Shown here one piece after another: positions 7,630 through 8,237 of a stretch of DNA of 8,237 nucleotides. Made by a program: the position numbers and the translations under genes. Numbering within the stretch: position 1 is the stretch's first letter; every line of letters starts with the position of its first letter. The notes under the pieces were generated by a model, which saw nothing but the letters and a program-made list of their open reading frames with translations, was not told the DNA's origin and ran no database searches. This DNA is from Acidobacteriota bacterium (GTDB taxonomy: Bacteria; Acidobacteriota; Terriglobia; Bryobacterales; Bryobacteraceae). Location of the stretch: positions 1-8,237 of the forward strand of contig JAJYKC010000080.1 of NCBI GenBank assembly GCA_021788955.1, given 5' to 3'.

Positions 7630-8019
7630 TTAGCTGCCCGCTGGCGCCGGTTCGGCATTCCGCTGCGGCACGTCTCTCACCGCCCGCACCTCCAAAGCGC
7701 CCGGGACGCCGGGCAGGCCGGTCGGAATCTTCTTGCCCCACTCGATTGCCTCTTCGAGCGTTTCGCATTCCAGCACGTAGAATCCGGCCAACTGCTCTTT
7801 CGTTTCGGCATACGGGCCGTCGGTGACGGTTGTTTGCTCTTCCGTCCGGCGAATCGTCGCAGCTCCAGCGGATGGGGCAAGCGGCGCGCCTTGGCGTAGA
7901 ATTCCCTTCGCCCGGGCTTCATCGGAGAACTTCCAATGCGCCTCCATCAGGGACTGCCCTTTCTCCGTGGGCATACCTTCCACTCGCTCCCGGCTGTAGA
8001 TCAACATGATGTATTGCAC
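7630..8019 (-). CDS. DGPF / YCII-related domain protein (copy 2)
   Basis: A 129-residue YCII-related (DGPF) protein, paralogue of the one at 6552-6920. The motif reads DGPY instead of DGPF at residues 67-70, then AETKEQLAGFYVLEC and LEEAIEWGKKIP, matching copy 1 without gaps. The GTG at 8019 is preferred: AAAGGA at 8028-8033 is eight bases upstream and the resulting start (xQYIMLIYS) aligns with MLYMLLIYS of copy 1. An ATG at 8040 would add seven residues, but they would include the ribosome site. The C-terminal ~15 residues (QRNAEPAPAGS) are a low-complexity tail. It has its own ECF42-type promoter at 8072-8097. The 101-base gap to the DinB-family gene carries the second promoter and no clear terminator, so read-through into the sigma operon is possible. 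Biochemical function unknown. Confidence 0.92.
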   Translation of the reverse strand: MQYIMLIYSRERVEGMPTEKGQSLMEAHWKFSDEARAKGILRQGAPLAPSAGAATIRRTEEQTTVTDGPYAETKEQLAGFYVLECETLEEAIEWGKKIPTGLPGVPGALEVRAVRDVPQRNAEPAPAGS

Positions 8020-8027
8020 GACTCGTT

Positions 8028-8033
8028 TCCTTT
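8028..8033 (-). promoter_or_regulatory. Ribosome binding site deciding a GTG start for DGPF copy 2
   Basis: AAAGGA on the minus strand, eight bases before GTG at 8019. It lies inside the reading frame if the upstream ATG at 8040 were used, and the ATG has no comparable site, so the GTG is favoured. Confidence 0.65.
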
Positions 8034-8071
8034 CTGACATTTATCCCGCGCCCGCAGACGCTCATCCTGAC

Positions 8072-8097
8072 GACGCGCGAGACGGGGAAAATCGACA
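8072..8097 (-). promoter_or_regulatory. ECF42-type promoter of DGPF copy 2
   Basis: Minus-strand TGTCGA (8092-8097), a 16-base spacer, and CGTC (8072-8075). Compared with the promoter before the DinB-family gene the shared bases extend to TGTCGAT-N15-CGTCGT, while the rest of the spacers differ, as expected for selected contacts. The predicted transcript starts near 8065, about 45 bases before the GTG at 8019. Confidence 0.75.
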
Positions 8098-8180
8098 CTG
8101 ATGCCGGTGAAATTTGAAATATCGTCCTGCAGGGCCACCCGCGCGGCGGTAGCGGCCGGACGGTTACACTGGAATCCTCT

Positions 8181-8237
8181 ATGCCCGTCAAGGCCGCTCA
8201 GTCCGCCTCGCCGGCCGACCGCGCCGAAAAATCACTG
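8181..8237 (+). CDS. Possible start of an unidentified gene, cut by the window end
   Basis: An ATG at 8181 opens a plus-strand frame of 19 codons to the window edge (MPVKAAQSASPADRAEKSL). Codons mostly end in C or G, as in the other genes here, and it points away from DGPF copy 2. There is no good Shine-Dalgarno (GGAATCCTCT precedes it), though TTACACT twelve bases before the ATG could be a -10 element. Nothing in so short a piece identifies a family, and it may not be a gene. Confidence 0.35.
   Translation, partial: MPVKAAQSASPADRAEKSL

Noticed and set aside
7621..7632. T-run near the end of DGPF copy 2 as an intrinsic terminator
   Set aside because: On the coding (minus) strand it is an A-run that includes the stop codon, and no stem precedes a T-run in the right orientation.
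7919..8191. 90-residue minus-strand open frame over the DGPF copy 2 promoter
   Set aside because: It overlaps DGPF copy 2 out of frame and runs across the promoter motif; no protein character.

Overview
The window is high-GC bacterial DNA. Codon use, the secreted beta-propeller protein, the START-like protein and the ECF42-type sigma factor together suggest an Acidobacteriota (Solibacter-like) chromosome. This is an inference from protein character, not a database match.

The first ~400 bases do not fit the rest. They carry, on the minus strand, an internal piece of a MoxR-like AAA+ ATPase with almost pure G/C third positions. It stops abruptly near position 398, where a plus-strand TolB/PD40 beta-propeller gene starts in mid-domain. 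Two unrelated genes, each cut in mid-domain, meet there, so this is a chimeric join (assembly artefact or recombination).

Layout: (1) 2-400 minus, ATPase fragment. (2) ~398-1804 plus, beta-propeller protein lacking its N-terminus. (3) 1743-4013 minus, full-length NADP-type malic enzyme with a phosphotransacetylase-like tail (maeB), overlapping the propeller gene tail to tail. (4) A 60-base divergent gap holding a large imperfect inverted repeat. (5) 4074-4490 plus, AhpD-like carboxymuconolactone decarboxylase-family protein, followed one base later by (6) 4492-5328 plus, a secreted START/SRPBCC-like protein. (7) 5235-6548 minus, an ECF42-type sigma factor with a TPR-type C-terminal extension. 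It is the last gene of a tight operon transcribed as DinB-family protein (6932-7528), DGPF/YCII protein (6552-6920), sigma. (8) 7630-8019 minus, a second DGPF/YCII protein. (9) 8181-end plus, the possible start of another gene.

The most informative element is the sigma module. Upstream of both the DinB-DGPF-sigma operon and the second DGPF gene lies the same bipartite motif, TGTCGA-N16-CGTC, extended to TGTCGAT-N15-CGTCGT. This agrees with the promoter type described for ECF42 sigma factors. The sigma factor therefore probably drives its own operon and the neighbouring DGPF paralogue: a self-contained autoregulatory regulon of two DGPF proteins, one DinB-fold protein and the sigma factor, with no anti-sigma gene in sight.

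No tRNA, rRNA, CRISPR array, insertion sequence or convincing intrinsic terminator was seen, and there is no gene-free stretch above 300 bases.
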